DNA of 64,000 nt from Symsagittifera roscoffensis (GCF_963678635.1 NC_087063.1:48309220-48373219), one strand, 5' to 3'; shown: positions 32,954 to 46,482, counted from the first letter of the stretch. Notes: a model not told the origin generated them from the sequence alone. Numbers and translations are program-made.

Positions 32954-33827
32954 TGTAACATTCGCCCAAATACTACACTGTGACGGAGCGTAGATAAAGT
33001 ACCTATTAACGACTCGCCGGCGTCAATTACTCAAATTCTACTCATTTTTCACCGTCTCGACCTAGCCAGTTGATTTTCTGGTCTGTCTAGTGCAAAGTAA
33101 AAAGTTATTATTTTCAGGCCATCAGTTAAACGACGTTTAATCAGCTTTCGTTTACACGCGAACACAACCACATAGCTGGGTCTCGGATCCTCAGACTACG
33201 TGATTGCTATTAAAAACACGACTCGAATACCCTATTTTATTATGTTTTTGGTGACAGTTCTATATTAAATCAATTGGAGATGAATTGACCCTATCCTCTT
33301 TCTAGCTACTCATATTCTAAAATATCAATCAATACCGGTGTTAATTCAAAGTTTTATGGCATCAGAGTAGCTAAAAAGTCAGTTTTTTATAGTCCTTCAC
33401 CATATACTGTCTCTGGGGGGCCGAGCCTCCGCTTCCAGGATTTCGCTGTAACAACGTCCTTATTACTCCGAATTCGTGGCACGGGAGGGTACTGCTCTTT
33501 ACTCCTTCCCCACTGAAGCCTCCTTTCCACCTGTTTTCTCTGATTAGCTGCCTTATCGTGCGTGATCGTCACGATAAGAGGCTTCGTTTCTTCTATCGTT
33601 CCCGTACGACTGTTTTTCACTACATCAGCTGTTGTTCTGTTTCTCGTCAGTTTTTGGCTCAAATTGGCCGTTTTTACATATCTGAGAAATGTGACGTCAC
33701 ATATCGATTTTTTGAAAATTAAAACTCCAGAACATTCTGACCCTCCTTCGGAACAGTTTTTTTTTCGATAAGGCCTCTATTTCTACTTTCGTGTCGTGCC
33801 GGAAGGTTGCGCTATGCCAATCTGGCA
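32954..33827 (-). repeat. 5' LTR of the giant element
   Basis: This 874 bp partner of the repeat at 11287-12176 would be the promoter-bearing LTR of the minus-strand element. It begins TGTAACATTCGCCC and ends CAATCTGGCA on the plus strand. It is shorter by 16 bp through several small deletions. To its right the satellite resumes with CTTGAAACAAGTCTTCTT, matching units elsewhere in the array. Confidence 0.9.
33387..33662 (-). CDS. Possible small ORF inside the 5' LTR
   Basis: This 91-codon frame corresponds to the one at 11715-12002. Both contain GTIEETKPLIVTITHDK and RKQVERRLQWGRSKE. In this sense-oriented 5' LTR it would be close to the start of the element RNA. The C-terminus differs through a one-base indel. 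No family is recognised and coding status is uncertain. Confidence 0.25.
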   Translation of the reverse strand: MSQKLTRNRTTADVVKNSRTGTIEETKPLIVTITHDKAANQRKQVERRLQWGRSKEQYPPVPRIRSNKDVVTAKSWKRRLGPPETVYGEGL

Positions 33828-36800
33828 GAGTTTCACATTTCTTGAAACAAGTCTTCTTCTTGTGTTTATCAGTGATGCGGTTTTTTTGTGCGGTTATCAG
33901 TGATGTGTCTCATTTTTTGTTCAATTCTTCAATTTTAAGTGTGCAGGAGTGTTTTTGTCTCAAAAAACTGCCACAAAAGAGTAGTTTCTACTAGTTTCTG
34001 ATCTTGGCTATTAAATGTTTCTTGAGTTTTTAAAAAATTGAAATAAAAAGCGGCGCTTTTTTGGGTTTGTTGTGTGTTGGGGACGTGTTGAAGTTTCCTG
34101 GAATTATTATTTTTTGCTTTTAGACTTTATGTTTCCGATATTTGTCTTTCTTTGTGTTCATCCTTGATGCGATTTTTTGAGGTACAATTTTTTCAATTTC
34201 TAGGACAGAGTGTGACTAGAAAGGTAATCTTGATGTGTTCATTGTTGTTCCATTTATCAAATCTATTATGTTAGCGATCGTTGCAGAAGCGAATATACGC
34301 CGGAATGTTTTTGTCTAAGAAAAGTTGTCACAAAATGGTAGTTTCCACTGATTCTGATCTTGGCCACTGAAGGTTTCTTGAATTTTGGAATACACATCGA
34401 AACTTTTTTGGGTTGGTAATGCTTTGCGGGCATGTTGAGAATTCCTGGTACTTTGTTTTTGATTTTGGAAATTATGTATCTGACATATGTCTTTCTATGT
34501 GTTCATCCTCGGTGCGATTTTTTGTGCTACAATTTTTGTAACTTTTCAGGACAGTGGGTGGCTACTAAAGTCATTTTGATGTGTTCATTGTTGTTCTATT
34601 CATCAAATCTACTGGGATAGCGATCGTTGCAAAAACGAATTTGCACTTGGGGAATTTTTTTTGTCCGAAAAAGTTGTCGTCAAAGTACTGGCAGTTTTCC
34701 TTTCTTTTTGGTCCTGACTACCAGACATTCCTTGAAATTTTTACAAAATTGAAAAAGGTTGAGGCCTTTTTGGGGTTGTTAATGAATTGTATATTTGTTA
34801 ATAGTACCTGGACGTGCTCATTTTTTGTTTTCAGGTTCTTTTCTCGAAACTTGTTTTTTTTTATGTCTTTATCGGTGATGCTTTTTATTAGTTAAAAGTT
34901 TTGCCTTTTTTAGGTTCAGTGTCTGGCTACTATATTTATCTTGATATGCTTATTTTAGTTCTGTTCTTCCACTTTACTGGGATAGCGATCGTTGAAGAAG
35001 CGTAATTGCGCTGGTGTGTTTTTGTTTCAATTAAGTTGTCACAAAATGGTAGTTTCCACTAGCTTTGGCTCTTGGCTACTCACCATTTCTTGAATTTTCA
35101 CACGGCGACCCTTTTTTGAGTTGTTAATGCTTTGCGGACAAGTTGAAAGTTCCTGGGAGTTCTTTGTTTTTGATTTTGGAATTTCTGTTTTTGAAGAATG
35201 TCTCATGTGTTCATCCTTGATACATTTTTTTTTTCATTTTCCAGGACAGTGTGTGACTAGTAAGGTAATCCTGATGGGCTCATTGTTGTTCTATTTATCA
35301 AATATACTGAGGTGGCGATCGCTGCATTCGCGAATTGCACTGTGGTGTTTTTTTGTCTGAAAAAAACTGTCGTCACTGTAGTGGCAGTTTTCCTTTCTTA
35401 TGTTCTTGATTACCAGACGCTCATTGAGTTTTAACAAAATTGAAAGACAATGGTGTTTTTGTGGGTCGGTTTTTACACTGTTTACTTGTCATTAGAATGC
35501 TAAAATTTTGATTTCAATTTTTTTAAATATTTAAATATGTCGTTTCATGTCTTTATCAGTGATGCGGTTTTTCTTGTTACAGGTTTTTCCACTTTTGAGG
35601 ACAGTGTCTGGCTAATATAGTCATTTTGATGTGCTCACTTATGTTAGTTGATATCTTCAGTTCTTCTAGGTTAGCCACCGTTTGCATCAGCGAAAAAGCG
35701 CTGTAAAGTTTTTGGCTCAAAAAAATTGTCACAAAATTTTAATTTCCACTAGCTTCTGTTCTTGGCTACTGAATGTTTCAATTAAGTTGTCACAAATTGG
35801 TAGTTTCCACTAGATTTGGCTCTTGTTTCCTGAACATTTCTTGAACTTTCGCATGTTTGAAATACACATCGACCCTTTTTTGGGATGTTGAAAGTTCCTG
35901 GGAGTTCTTTGTTTTTTATTTTGGAATTTCTGTTTTTGAAATATGTCTCATGTGTTCATCCTTGATGCAATTTTTTGTGGTACTTTTTTTGTTATTTTCC
36001 AGGACAGTGTGTGACTAGTAAGTTAATCTTGATGTGCTCATTGTTCTTCTATTCGTCAAATATACTAAGGTGGCAATCGCTGCATAAGAAAATTTGCACT
36101 GTGGTGTTTTTTTGTCTGAAAAAATTTGTCGTCACTGTAGTGGCAGTTTTCCTTTCTTTTTGTTCTTGATTACCAGACGTTCATTGAGTTTTAACCAACT
36201 GGAAAGACAATGGATTTTTTGTGGGTTTGTTATTGCATTGTTTACTTGTCATTGGAATGCTAAAATTTTGATTTCAAGATTTATTTCTATTTAAATATGT
36301 CGATTTATGTCTTTATCAGTGATGCGGTTTTTCTTGTTACAGGTTTTTCCATTTTGAGGACAGTGTCTGGCTAATATAGTCATTTTGATGTGCTCATTTA
36401 TGTTGCGTGATATCCTCAATTCTTCTAGGATAGCGACCGTTGCATCAGCGAAAATGCGCTGGAATGTTTTTGTCTCAAAACAATGTCACAAAATTTTAGT
36501 TTCCACTAGCTTCTGTTCTTGGCTACTGAATGTTTCTTAAGTTTTCACAAATCTGAGTTGCACAGCGACTCTTTTTTGGGTTGTAAATTGAATACTAAAG
36601 AATAATCCTGTCAATACTTGCTCTTTATTTCTAGAGTTTATGTTTTTGAAATATGTCTTTTTAAGTGTTCATCCTTGATGCGGTTTTTTGAGGTGCAATT
36701 TTTTTTTCATTTTCCAGGACAGTGTGCGACTTGTAAAGTCATCTTTAAATCTTCATTAATGTTCTACTCGTTAAATAGACTGAGGTAGCGACCGTTGCAG

Positions 36801-39800
36801 AAGCGAATTTGCGCTGTGGTGTTTTTGTTTCAATTAAGTTGTCACAAAATGGTAGTTTCCACTAGCTTTGGCTCTTGGCTACTCACCATTTCTTGAATTT
36901 TCACACGGCGACCCTTTTTTGAGTTGTTAATGCTTTGCGGACAAGTTGAAAGTTCCTGGGAGTTCTTTGTTTTTGATTTTGGAATTTCTGTTTTTGAAGT
37001 ATGTCTCATGTGTTCATCCTTGATACAATTTTTTTTTCATTTTCCAGGACAGTGTGTGACTAGTAAGGTAATCCTGATGGGCTCATTGTTGTTCTATTTA
37101 TCAAATATACTGAGGTGGCGATCGCTGCATTCGCGAATTGCTCTGTGGTGTTTTTTTGTCTGAAAAAAACTGTCGTCACTGTAGTGGCAGTTTTCCTTTC
37201 TTATGTTCTTGATTACCAGACGCTCATTGAGTTTTAACAAAATTGAAAGACAATGGTGTTTTTGTGGGTCGGGTTTTACACTGTTTACTTGTCATTAGAA
37301 TGCTAAAATTTTGATTTCAATTTTTTTAAATATTTAAATATGTCGTTTCATGTCTTTATCAGTGATGCGGTTTTTCTTGTTACAGGTTTTTCCACTTTTG
37401 AGGACAGTGTCTGGCTAATATAGTCATTTTGATGTGCTCACTTATGTTAGTTGATATCTTCAGTTCTTCTAGGTTAGCCACCGTTTGCATCAGCGAAAAA
37501 GCGCTGTAAAGTTTTTGGCTCAAAAAAATTGTCACAAAATTTTAATTTCCACTAGCTTCTGTTCTTGGCTACTGAATGTTTCAATTAAGTTGTCACAAAT
37601 TGGTAGTTTCCACTAGATTTGGCTCTTGGTTCCTGAACATTTCTTGAACTTTCGCATGTTTGAAATACACATCGACCCTTTTTGAGTTGTTAATGCTTTG
37701 CGGACAAGTTGAAAGTTCCTGGGAGTTCTTTGTTTTTGATTTTGGAATTTCTGTTTTTGAAGTATGTCTCATGTGTTCATCCTTGATACAATTTTTTTTT
37801 CATTTTCCAGGACAGTGTGTGACTAGTAAGGTAATCCTGATGGGCTCATTGTTGTTCTATTCATCAAATATACTAAGGTGGCAATCGCTGCATAAGAAAA
37901 TTTGCACTGTGGTGTTTTTTTGTCTGAAAAAATTTGTCGTCACTGTAGTGGCAGTTTTCCTTTCTTTTTGTTCTTGATTACCAGACGTTCATTGAGTTTT
38001 AACAAACTGGAAAGACAATGGATTTTTTGTGGGTTTGTTATTGCATTGTTTACTTGTCATTGGAATGCTAAAATTTTGATTTCAAGATTTATTTCTATTT
38101 AAATATGTCGATTTATGTCTTTATCAGTGATGCGGTTTTTCTTGTTACAGGTTTTTCCATTTTGAGGACAGTGTCTGGCTAATATAGTCATTTTGATGTG
38201 CTCATTTTTGTTGCGTGATATCCTCAATTCTTCTAGGATAGCGACCGTTGCATCAGCGAAAATGCGCTGGAATGTTTTTGTCTCAAAATAATGTCACAAA
38301 ATTTTAGTTTCCACTAGCTTCTGTTCTTGGCTACTGAATGTTTCTTAAGTTTTCACAAATCTGAGTTGCACAGCGACTCTTTTTTGGGTTGTAAATGGAA
38401 TACTAAAGAATAATCCTGTCAATACTTGCTCTTTATTTCTAGAGTTTATGTTTTTGAAATATGTCTTTTTAAGTGTTCATCCTTGATGCGGTTTTTTGAG
38501 GTACAATTTTTTTTTCATTTTCCAGGACAGTGTGCGACTTGTAAAGTCATCTTTAAATCTTCATTAATGTTCTACATTAAATAGACTGAGGTAGCGACCG
38601 TTGCAGAAGCGAATTTGCGCTGTGGTGTTTTTTTGTCCAAAAAATTGTCGTCACAGTACTGGTAGTTTTTCTTTCATTTTGGTCTTGGCTACCAGACATT
38701 CATTGAGTTTTCACAAAATTGAAAGAAAAAAGACAGTGGTGCTTTTGTACGGTTGTTATTGCATTGTTTGCTTAATAGTGGAGTGCTAAATTTTTGATTT
38801 CAGGATTTATTTCTAATTAAACATGTCGTTTCATGTCCTTATCAGTGATGCGATTTTTTTCTTACAAGTATTTCCACTTTTGAGGACAGTGTCTGTCTAA
38901 TATAGTCAACTTGATGTGCTCATTTATGTTCTTTTCTTCAATTCTATTAGAATAGCGATCCCTGCACCAGCAAAACTGCGCTGGAAAATTTTTGTCTCAA
39001 AAAAAAAAGTGACACAAAATGATAGTTTCCACTAGTTTCTGGTCTTGGCTTTTAGTTGTTTCTTGAGTTTTCACAAATCTGGAAAACACAACGACGCGTT
39101 TTTGGATTGGTATTGCGGGTGGACTTGTTGAAAACTCCTGGGAGTACTTAGTTTTGGATTTTGGAGTTTATGTTTCTGAAATATGTCTTTTTTGTGTTCA
39201 TTGTTGATGCGATTTTTTGTGGTAAAATTTTTTTCATTTTCCATCGTGGCTGGTAAATTCATCTTGATTTGTTCTTTGTCGTTCTATTCGTCAAATAAAC
39301 TGAGGTAGTGACCATTGCAGAAGCGATTTTGCGCTGTGGTGTTTTTTGTCTGAAAAAAAAAACGGTCGTCACAGAAATGGAAGTTTTCCTTTCTTTTTGG
39401 TCTTGACTACCAGATATTCATTGAGTTTTCACAAATTTAATGATAATGGTTCTTTTTCGGGTTTGTTAATGCATTGTTTAATTGTTATGGAGTGCTAAAG
39501 TTTTGATTCGAGTTTTATTTCTATTTAAACAAATCGTTTCAATACTTTATCAGTGATGCGGTTTTTCTCGTTAAAAGTTTTTTCCGCTTTTGAGGACAGT
39601 GTCTGTCTGATATAGTCATCTTGATGTGCTCATTTAACTTCCATCTTCAGTTCAATTGGGGTAGCGTTCGTTGCACTAGCGAAAACTTTTTGTCTTGATT
39701 AAGTTGTCACAAAATTGTCACAAAAGTTGTCACAAAGTTGTCACAAAAGTCTCGTCACAGTACTGACAGTTTTCTTTTCTTATTGGTTCTGACTACCAGA

Positions 39801-42800
39801 CATTCCTTGAGTTTTCACATATTTGAAAGTCATTGGTGCCTTTTTGGGCTTGGTAATGCATCGTTTACTTGTTAATACTACCTGGAAGTGCTCAGTTTTT
39901 GTTTTCAGATTTTTTTCTTTTGAAACATGTCTTTATGTGTTTATCAGTGATGCGGTTTTTCTCGATACAAGATTGTCCATTTTTGAGGACAGTTTCTGGT
40001 CATTTTAGTCATCTTGATGAGCTTAATTCTTTTTTTTTTCATTTCTACCTGGGTAGCTAACATTGCACAAGCGAAATCGGGCTAGAGTCTTTTTGTCTCA
40101 AAACAGTTGTCACAAAATGGTAATTTCCGCTTTCTTCTCGTCTTGACTACTGAATGTTTCTGGAAATGTCAAACTTTTGAAAAGCACAGCGACGCTTGTT
40201 TGTGCTGTTAATGTATCGTGGTGTTGTTAATGATTCCTCGGAGAACTCAGTTTTTGATTTTGGACTATGTTTCTGAATTATGTCTTTCTATGTGTTCATC
40301 CTCGATGCGATTTGTTTTGGTAAACTTTTTTTTTCATTTTTCAGGACAGTGTTTTGCTAGTAAGTCATCTTGATGCACTAATTTTTGTTCACTTCTTCAA
40401 CTCTACTGGGGTAGCGATCGTTGAAGTAGCGTAATTGCGCTGGAGTGTTTTTGTCCCAGTAAAATTGTCAAAAATTGGTAGTTTCCAATAGCATCGGCTG
40501 GCTCTTGGCTACTGAACATTTCTTGAATTTTTAGATGTTTAAAACACACAGCAAAACTTTTTTGGGTCTTAATGTTTTGCAGACAAGTTGACAGTTATGG
40601 TAGTTTTTAGTTTTTGATTTTGGAATTTCTGTTTCTGAAATATGTTTTGTGTTCATCCTTGATGCGATTTTTTGTGGTACACTTTTTTTTCATTTCTCAG
40701 GACGGTGTGTGGCTAGTATAGTCATCTTGATGTGTTCTTGGTTCTTCCATTAACCAAATCTACTAGGTAGCAATCGTCACAGAAGCGAAAATTTGTTTTG
40801 GTGTTCAATGGTTCCAAAAAAGTTGTCGTCACAGTACCGTTATTACAAGTTGTCGTTATTGTTACAAGTTTTTCCACTTTGAGGACAGTGTCTGTCATAT
40901 ACAGTCATCTTGATGGGCTCATTCAACTTCAATTCTTCAACTCTACTGAGGTAGCGAGCGTTGTGCCAGCGAAATTGCGCTGGAAAATTTTTGTCTCAAT
41001 AAAATTGTCACAAAATTGTAGTTTCCACTAGCATCTGGTCTTGGCTACAGATTTTTTCTTGAGTTTTCATGAAGTCTGAAACGCACAGTGACGCTTTTTT
41101 GGGGTGGTAATGCGGATGGACATTTGGCATTTCCTGGGAGGACTTACTTTTTGATTTTGGAGTTTATTATTCTGAAATATGTCTTTTTATGTGTTCATCC
41201 TCGATGCGTTTTTTGTGGTTCATTTTTTTTCATTTTCCAAGACAGTGAGTGACTAGTAAGATAAATTTGAAGTGTTTATTGTTGTTTGATCCATCAAATA
41301 TACTGAGGTAGCGATCGATGCAGAAGCGAATTTGCTCTTTGGTAATTTTTTTGTCCGAAAAAAAAGGTCGTCACGGTACTGGCAGTTTTTCCTTTCTTTT
41401 TGGTATTGACTACAGACATTCGTTGATGTTTAACAAATTTGAAAGACAGTGGTGCTTTTTTGGGGTTGCTAGGACATTGCTTACTTGTTAATGGAGTGCT
41501 TTAGTTTTGTTTTCAGGTTTTATTTTCATTTAAACATGTCGTTTTATGTCTTTATCAATGATGCGGTATTTTTGTTAAAAAATTTCCAATTATGAGGACC
41601 ATGTCTGACTAATAGAGAGATCTTGATGTGCTCATTTTTGTTCATTGCTTCAACTCTATTGGGGTAGTGATCGTTGTACCAGTTAATATGCTCTTGGATG
41701 TTTTAGTCTCAAAAAATTTGTCTTAAAATGGTAGTTTCCACTAGCTTCTGGTCTTGGCTACTAAATGTTTCTTGAGTTTTCACATGTTTGAAATAGACAG
41801 CGACGCTTTTTTGGGTTGGTGATGCGGGTGCACATGCTGAACATTCCTGGGAATAGTTAGTTTTGGGTTTATGTATCTGAAATATGTCTTTTTATGTGTT
41901 CATCCTTGATGCAATTTTTTGTGCTACAAATTTTTTCTTTTTTAAATACAGTGTGTGACTAGTAAGATAAACTTGATGTGATCATTAATGTTCCATTCAT
42001 CAAATCTACTGGGTCAGCAATCGTTGCAGAAGCGAATTTGCGCTCTGGTGTTTTTTGTCCGAAAAAAATTGTCGTCACTGTACTGGCAGTTTTCCTTTCT
42101 TTTTGCTCTTGACTACCTGACATTTATTGAGTTTTCACAAATTCGAAAGACAGTAGTCCTTTCGGGAGGTTGTTGATGCATTGTTATACTTGTTAATGGA
42201 GTGCTTAGCTTTTCATTTCAGCTTTTTTTCGATATAAACATGTCTTTTTATGTCTTTATCAGTGATGCGGTTTTCCTTGTTAAAAGTTTTCCCAATTTTG
42301 AGGAGAGTGTCTGGCTAAAAAAGTCAATTTGATGTGCTCAATTTTGATCATTTCTTCAATTCTACTGTGGTAACGATTGTTGCATCAGCAAAATTGCGCT
42401 GGAATGGTTTTGTCTCAAAAAGTTGTCACGAAATGATAGTTTCCACTAGCTTCTGGTCTTGGCTACTGAATGTTTCTTGAGTTTTCATAAGCTTGAAATT
42501 TACAGCGACGCTTTTTTGGATTGTGAATGGAGGTGAACAAGTTGAAAACTCCAATGAATATTTATGTTTCTGAAATATGTCTTTTATGTGTTCGTCCTTG
42601 ATGCGATTTTTGTGTTACAATTTATTTCCTTTTCCAGGACAGTGTGTGACTAGTAAGGTAATATTGATGTTTTCATTGTTATTCCATTCGTCAAATCTAC
42701 TGGGGTAGCGATCCTTGCCAAAGCGAAAATGCGCTGTGGTGCTTTTGTCCGAAAAATTTCTTGTCACACTACTGGCAGTTTTCTTTTCTCATTGGTTTTG

Positions 42801-44905
42801 ACATTCAGTTCTCATTCGTGGAGTTTTCACATATTTGAAAGTCTTTGCTGCCTTTTTGGGCTTGGTAAAGCATCGTTTACTATTTAATATTACCTGGGAG
42901 TGCTCAATTAATGTTTTCAGATTTTTTTCTCTTGAAACATGTCCTTATGTGTTTATCAGTGATGCAGTTTCTCTCGTTGAAATTTTTTCCATTTTGAGGC
43001 CAATGTTTGGTCAATCTAGTCATCTTGATGGGCTCAATTCTGTTCATTACTTCATTTCTACCTAAGTAGCTATCATTGCACCGGCGAAATTGAGCTAGCG
43101 TGTTTTTGTCTCAAAGCAGTTGCCACAAAATTGTAATTTCCGCTATCTTCCCGTCTTGGCTACTGAATGTTTCTAGAAATGTCAAACTTTTGATATACAC
43201 AGCGACGCTTGTTTGGGCTGGCAATGCGTTGTGGACTTGTTAACGGTTCCTCGGAGTTCTCAGTTTTTGATTTTGGTTTTTATAATTCTGAAATATGTCT
43301 TTCTCTGTATTCGTCCTCGGTGCGATTTTTTTGTGGCACAATTTTTTCATTTTTCAGGACAGTGTGTGACCATTAAAGTCATCTTGATGTGCTCATTTTC
43401 GTTCATTTCTTCACTTCTACTGGGGTAGCGATCGTTGAGGTAGCGTTATTGCGCTGGAGTGTTTTTGCCCCAGTAAAAATTGTCACAAATTGGTAGTTTT
43501 CAATAGCTTCGGCTCTTGGCTACTGATTATTTCTTGTGAATCTTGTTAATGTTACCTGGAAGTGCTAAATAATTGTTTTCAGTTTTTTTTTCATTTTTTA
43601 TGTGTTTAACAGTGATACAATTTTTATCGTAACTAATTTTTCATTTTTTGGAGACAGTTTCTGGCTAATTTTTATACATCTTGATGTGCTCAAAGTTCTT
43701 TTCAGCTTGTTGTGGTGGAAAGTTTTTGTCTCATATAAGTTGTCGCAAAATCGTAGTTTCCACTAGCTCCTGTTCTTTACTGAATTTTTCTTGAGTTTTC
43801 ACAAATTTGAAATTTACAGCGAAGCTTTTAGGGTTGGGAATGCGTTGTAGACGTGTTTACGGTTCCTGGGAGTACTTAAGTTTTGATTTTGGACTTTATA
43901 TTCCTAAAATATGTCTTTTTTGTGTTCATCCTTGATGCGATTTTTTGTGATACAATTTTTTTCATTTTCCAGGACAGTGAGTGACTCTTAAGATAATGTT
44001 GATGTGTTCATTGTTGTTCTATTCATCAAATATACTGAGATAGCTATTGTTGCAGAAGCAATTTGCGCTGTGCTGTTTTTTGTCCGAAAAAGTTTGTCGT
44101 CACAGTACTGGCAGATTCCTTTCTTTTTGGTATTGACTACCAGACATTCCTTGAGTTTTTACATATTTGGAAAGCATTGGTGCCTTTTTGGGTTTGGTAA
44201 TGCATTGTTTGCTTGTTAATAGTACCTGGGAGTGCCTAATTTTTGATTTCAGGTTTTTTCTTCATGAAACATGTCATTTTAAGTGTTTATTCGTGAGTGG
44301 TTTTCCTGGTTACAAAATTTTCCACTTTTGAGGACAGTGTCTGGCTATTATAATCATCTTGGTGTGATCATTTTTCACTTTTTTCTTCAATTCTACTGGG
44401 GTAGCACTATCGAAAGTGGGCTGGAGTATTTTTGTCTCAAAAAGTTAGTCACAAAATGGTAGTATCCACTAGTTTCTGGTGTTGGCTTTTCAATGTTTTT
44501 TGAATTTGCACAAATTTGAACCAAAGGCGACAGTTATGGCGAATTATGTCTTTCTATGTGTCCACCTTGATGCAATTTTCTATTGTACACGTTTTTTTTA
44601 TTTTTCAGGAAGGTATGTGCCTAGTAAAGAAACCTTGATGTGTTCATTGTTGTTCAATTCATCAAGTCTACTGGGGTAGCGATCTTTGCAGAAGCGAATT
44701 TGCGGTTTGTGTTTTCTTTTTCGAAAAAAATTTCGTTATATTACTGGCAGCTTTCCTTTCTTTTTGGTCTTGACTACCAGAAGTTCCCGTTTTTCTCAAA
44801 CTTGAAAGAGAGTGTTGTCTTCTTGGAGTTGGTAATGCATTGTTCGCTCCTTAATGATACCTGAGAATGGTTAGTTTTTGATTTCAAGTTTTTTTTCTTG
44901 ATAAT
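33828..44905. repeat. Complex T-rich satellite array, right block
   Basis: Same half-units as the left block, with the same alternation of the two kinds, the same T excess on the plus strand and the same GCGATCGTTGCA-type boxes. The last recognisable unit ends near 44905 with ATTTCAAGTTTTTTTTCTTG. Units near the retrotransposon resemble those at about 1930-2900, consistent with the array having been continuous before insertion. I see no gene in it. Confidence 0.9.
35020..38625. repeat. Recent tandem duplication inside satellite (period 1803 bp)
   Basis: GTTTCAATTAAGTTGTCAC at 35024 recurs at 36827, and nearly identical sequence follows for about 1.8 kb. The pair of short frames starting at 35121 and 36924 shows the same offset. 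A third, shorter reuse of the same block starts near 37680. Confidence 0.85.
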
Positions 44906-45732
44906 TTTTGCGCTAATGTTTGCGCTATTAAAGCGTGAGCGGAGATTTGATCCCTCATAGAAATTATTCCAAATTTGTCATAATTTCAACGTTACTAGGA
45001 GCAAAATCCCTCATTTTGCGCTCTAGTGGGGGATGATTTAAGAATAACTCAAAAAAATAAGGGTTTTTTTTATATGCTTGCCGTTTTGACCTTGTTGTGA
45101 TTGAGGCTGGTATTTTAGTTACAATCAACTATAGTTGCCTTCTACGCATGTCTAAAGTTGATAGCGTCTCAACTATATCATCTCGAATGAAAGAAGAAAT
45201 TTCCCGGGTTCCAAACCGTTCAGAAAAATTTAGACTGTTAGAAATGTAAAGATCACAAAAATTGAGATTTCTCGACAGTCTAGATTTTAAAAAAATCATT
45301 CGTCAATGCTGTTTCCACGAGATATTGAATTTTGTAATTCTAAAAAAGGGTAGCCAATTGCTCTGCAAGTAGCACAATTGTTCCCACGACAGTTTCAAAT
45401 TAAAATCAGCCTACAGTGCCAATCTATTTTCCAACTGAAGGGGTCCATGTTTTTATAGTGCTCGACGTTTTATTTGGCTGTACTCTATTCAAGTTTGACC
45501 AACTCGACTATCAAATAACACAGTTGAAGCGCAATCAAAATACAAATTTGCTTTTCTTGTGACATTCAGTGGTTATTTTTGACTACAATGCAAAGTATTT
45601 GCAACAAAAAACTAAGTTATCTGTTTCATACTGAATTGTCTAAATTTGTCCAGGTTCTTTTGATAAAATCAATTTTTTAATGTCAAAAACCAAACTTTTG
45701 AAAGATTAAAATTGATTTTTAAGTTCATCATA

Positions 45733-45892
45733 GGAGTCATATATGAGAGGACTCAGTCAAAGGTTAGCCAAGCATTGGCGCTCGCAAGCATTATGCTGCG
45801 CTGAATTACAATGTAAAATCAGCGCAGCATAGTGCTTTTGAACGCCACCGCTTGGCTAACTTTCGACCAACTCATCTCATATATGAATTCCA
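45733..45892. repeat. Foldback element with arms of about 70 bp
   Basis: The left arm starts GGAGTCATATATGAG, runs through GGTTAGCCAAGC and ends ATGCTGCGCTGA. The right arm is its reverse complement with about 80% identity, ending CTCATATATGAATTCC. The loop is only about 13 bases. The size and near-palindrome fit a MITE or a hairpin-forming element. No target duplication is evident. Confidence 0.85.
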
Positions 45893-46482
45893 TTGCGGCC
45901 TCAAATTTTCATTTTTGTCATTTGTGTAGAATTTTAAATTTTGTCGGAAAATAACTTCAAATTTATCAAGTATTCGATTCTTTCGATTTTGTTTCTTTTT
46001 TTTCGCACGTGCAATAATGTTCGTTTTATAAAATGCATTAGTGGATATCATAATTTTTTCCCTGATATGCAGTTTTGTTTAAGAAAAATTTTGATACAAC
46101 CCCCTTCTCCAGTTCCTTCCTTAAGACACTGATTAGGACCTTGCTGCCATCTAAAGAGTTGAGAAGTTTTCCTGCAGAAATGTAGGAAACTTAGATTGCA
46201 ACTCGAAAATGATTTTTTTCTCAGGTTTTCTACTATGTTCACAGATTGCACGGCTTATTAGATGGACTTTAATGTAAATTGTGCCGCAATGGAAAAAAAA
46301 ATGTTCGATAAATGTAAGCGTTAATAAGCTTTACATCCTTAAGTTTTGCTTTTTTTGATTGTGTCAGTTTTTTTTAACAAGAAACAGTTATGTTCATATT
46401 TTTGGTCGCATTCTTTTTTTGCGGGAGTTAATAAAGTTTCGAAGCATAACTTTAAGCTCTATCCTTAACTATATCAGAAGTT

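Larger units (their letters stand above)
11287..33827 (-). mobile_element. Giant Ty3/gypsy-like LTR retrotransposon (about 22.5 kb)
   Basis: Two direct terminal repeats of about 0.88 kb (11287-12176 and 32954-33827) bound a minus-strand interior. In order it encodes gag, an aspartic protease with DTGA, a reverse transcriptase with YVDD, an RNase H, integrase remnants with a GPF (GPY/F) module, a macrodomain and a very long second coding block. The pol order of RT, RNase H and then integrase is the Ty3/gypsy order; Copia elements place integrase first. The element sits inside the satellite array, whose units resume on both sides. The terminal bases fit TG...CA. I find no clean target-site duplication, because the flanks are T-runs on the left and GAGTTTCAC on the right. 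Most LTR elements are 5-10 kb, so this one is unusually long. Many frameshifts and in-frame stops show that this copy is inactive. Confidence 0.92.

Noticed and set aside
32880-32960. tRNA or snRNA gene beside the 5' LTR
   Set aside because: The sequence has a tRNA-like CCA end only in the sense of a primer binding site. It lacks a T-loop, and I could not fit any snRNA or snoRNA fold.
33828-44905. CRISPR-like or exon-like array
   Set aside because: Units are about 350 bp with gradual divergence and no short direct repeats separated by unique spacers. TTTTCAG and GTAA-type signals occur by composition, and no reading frame links them.
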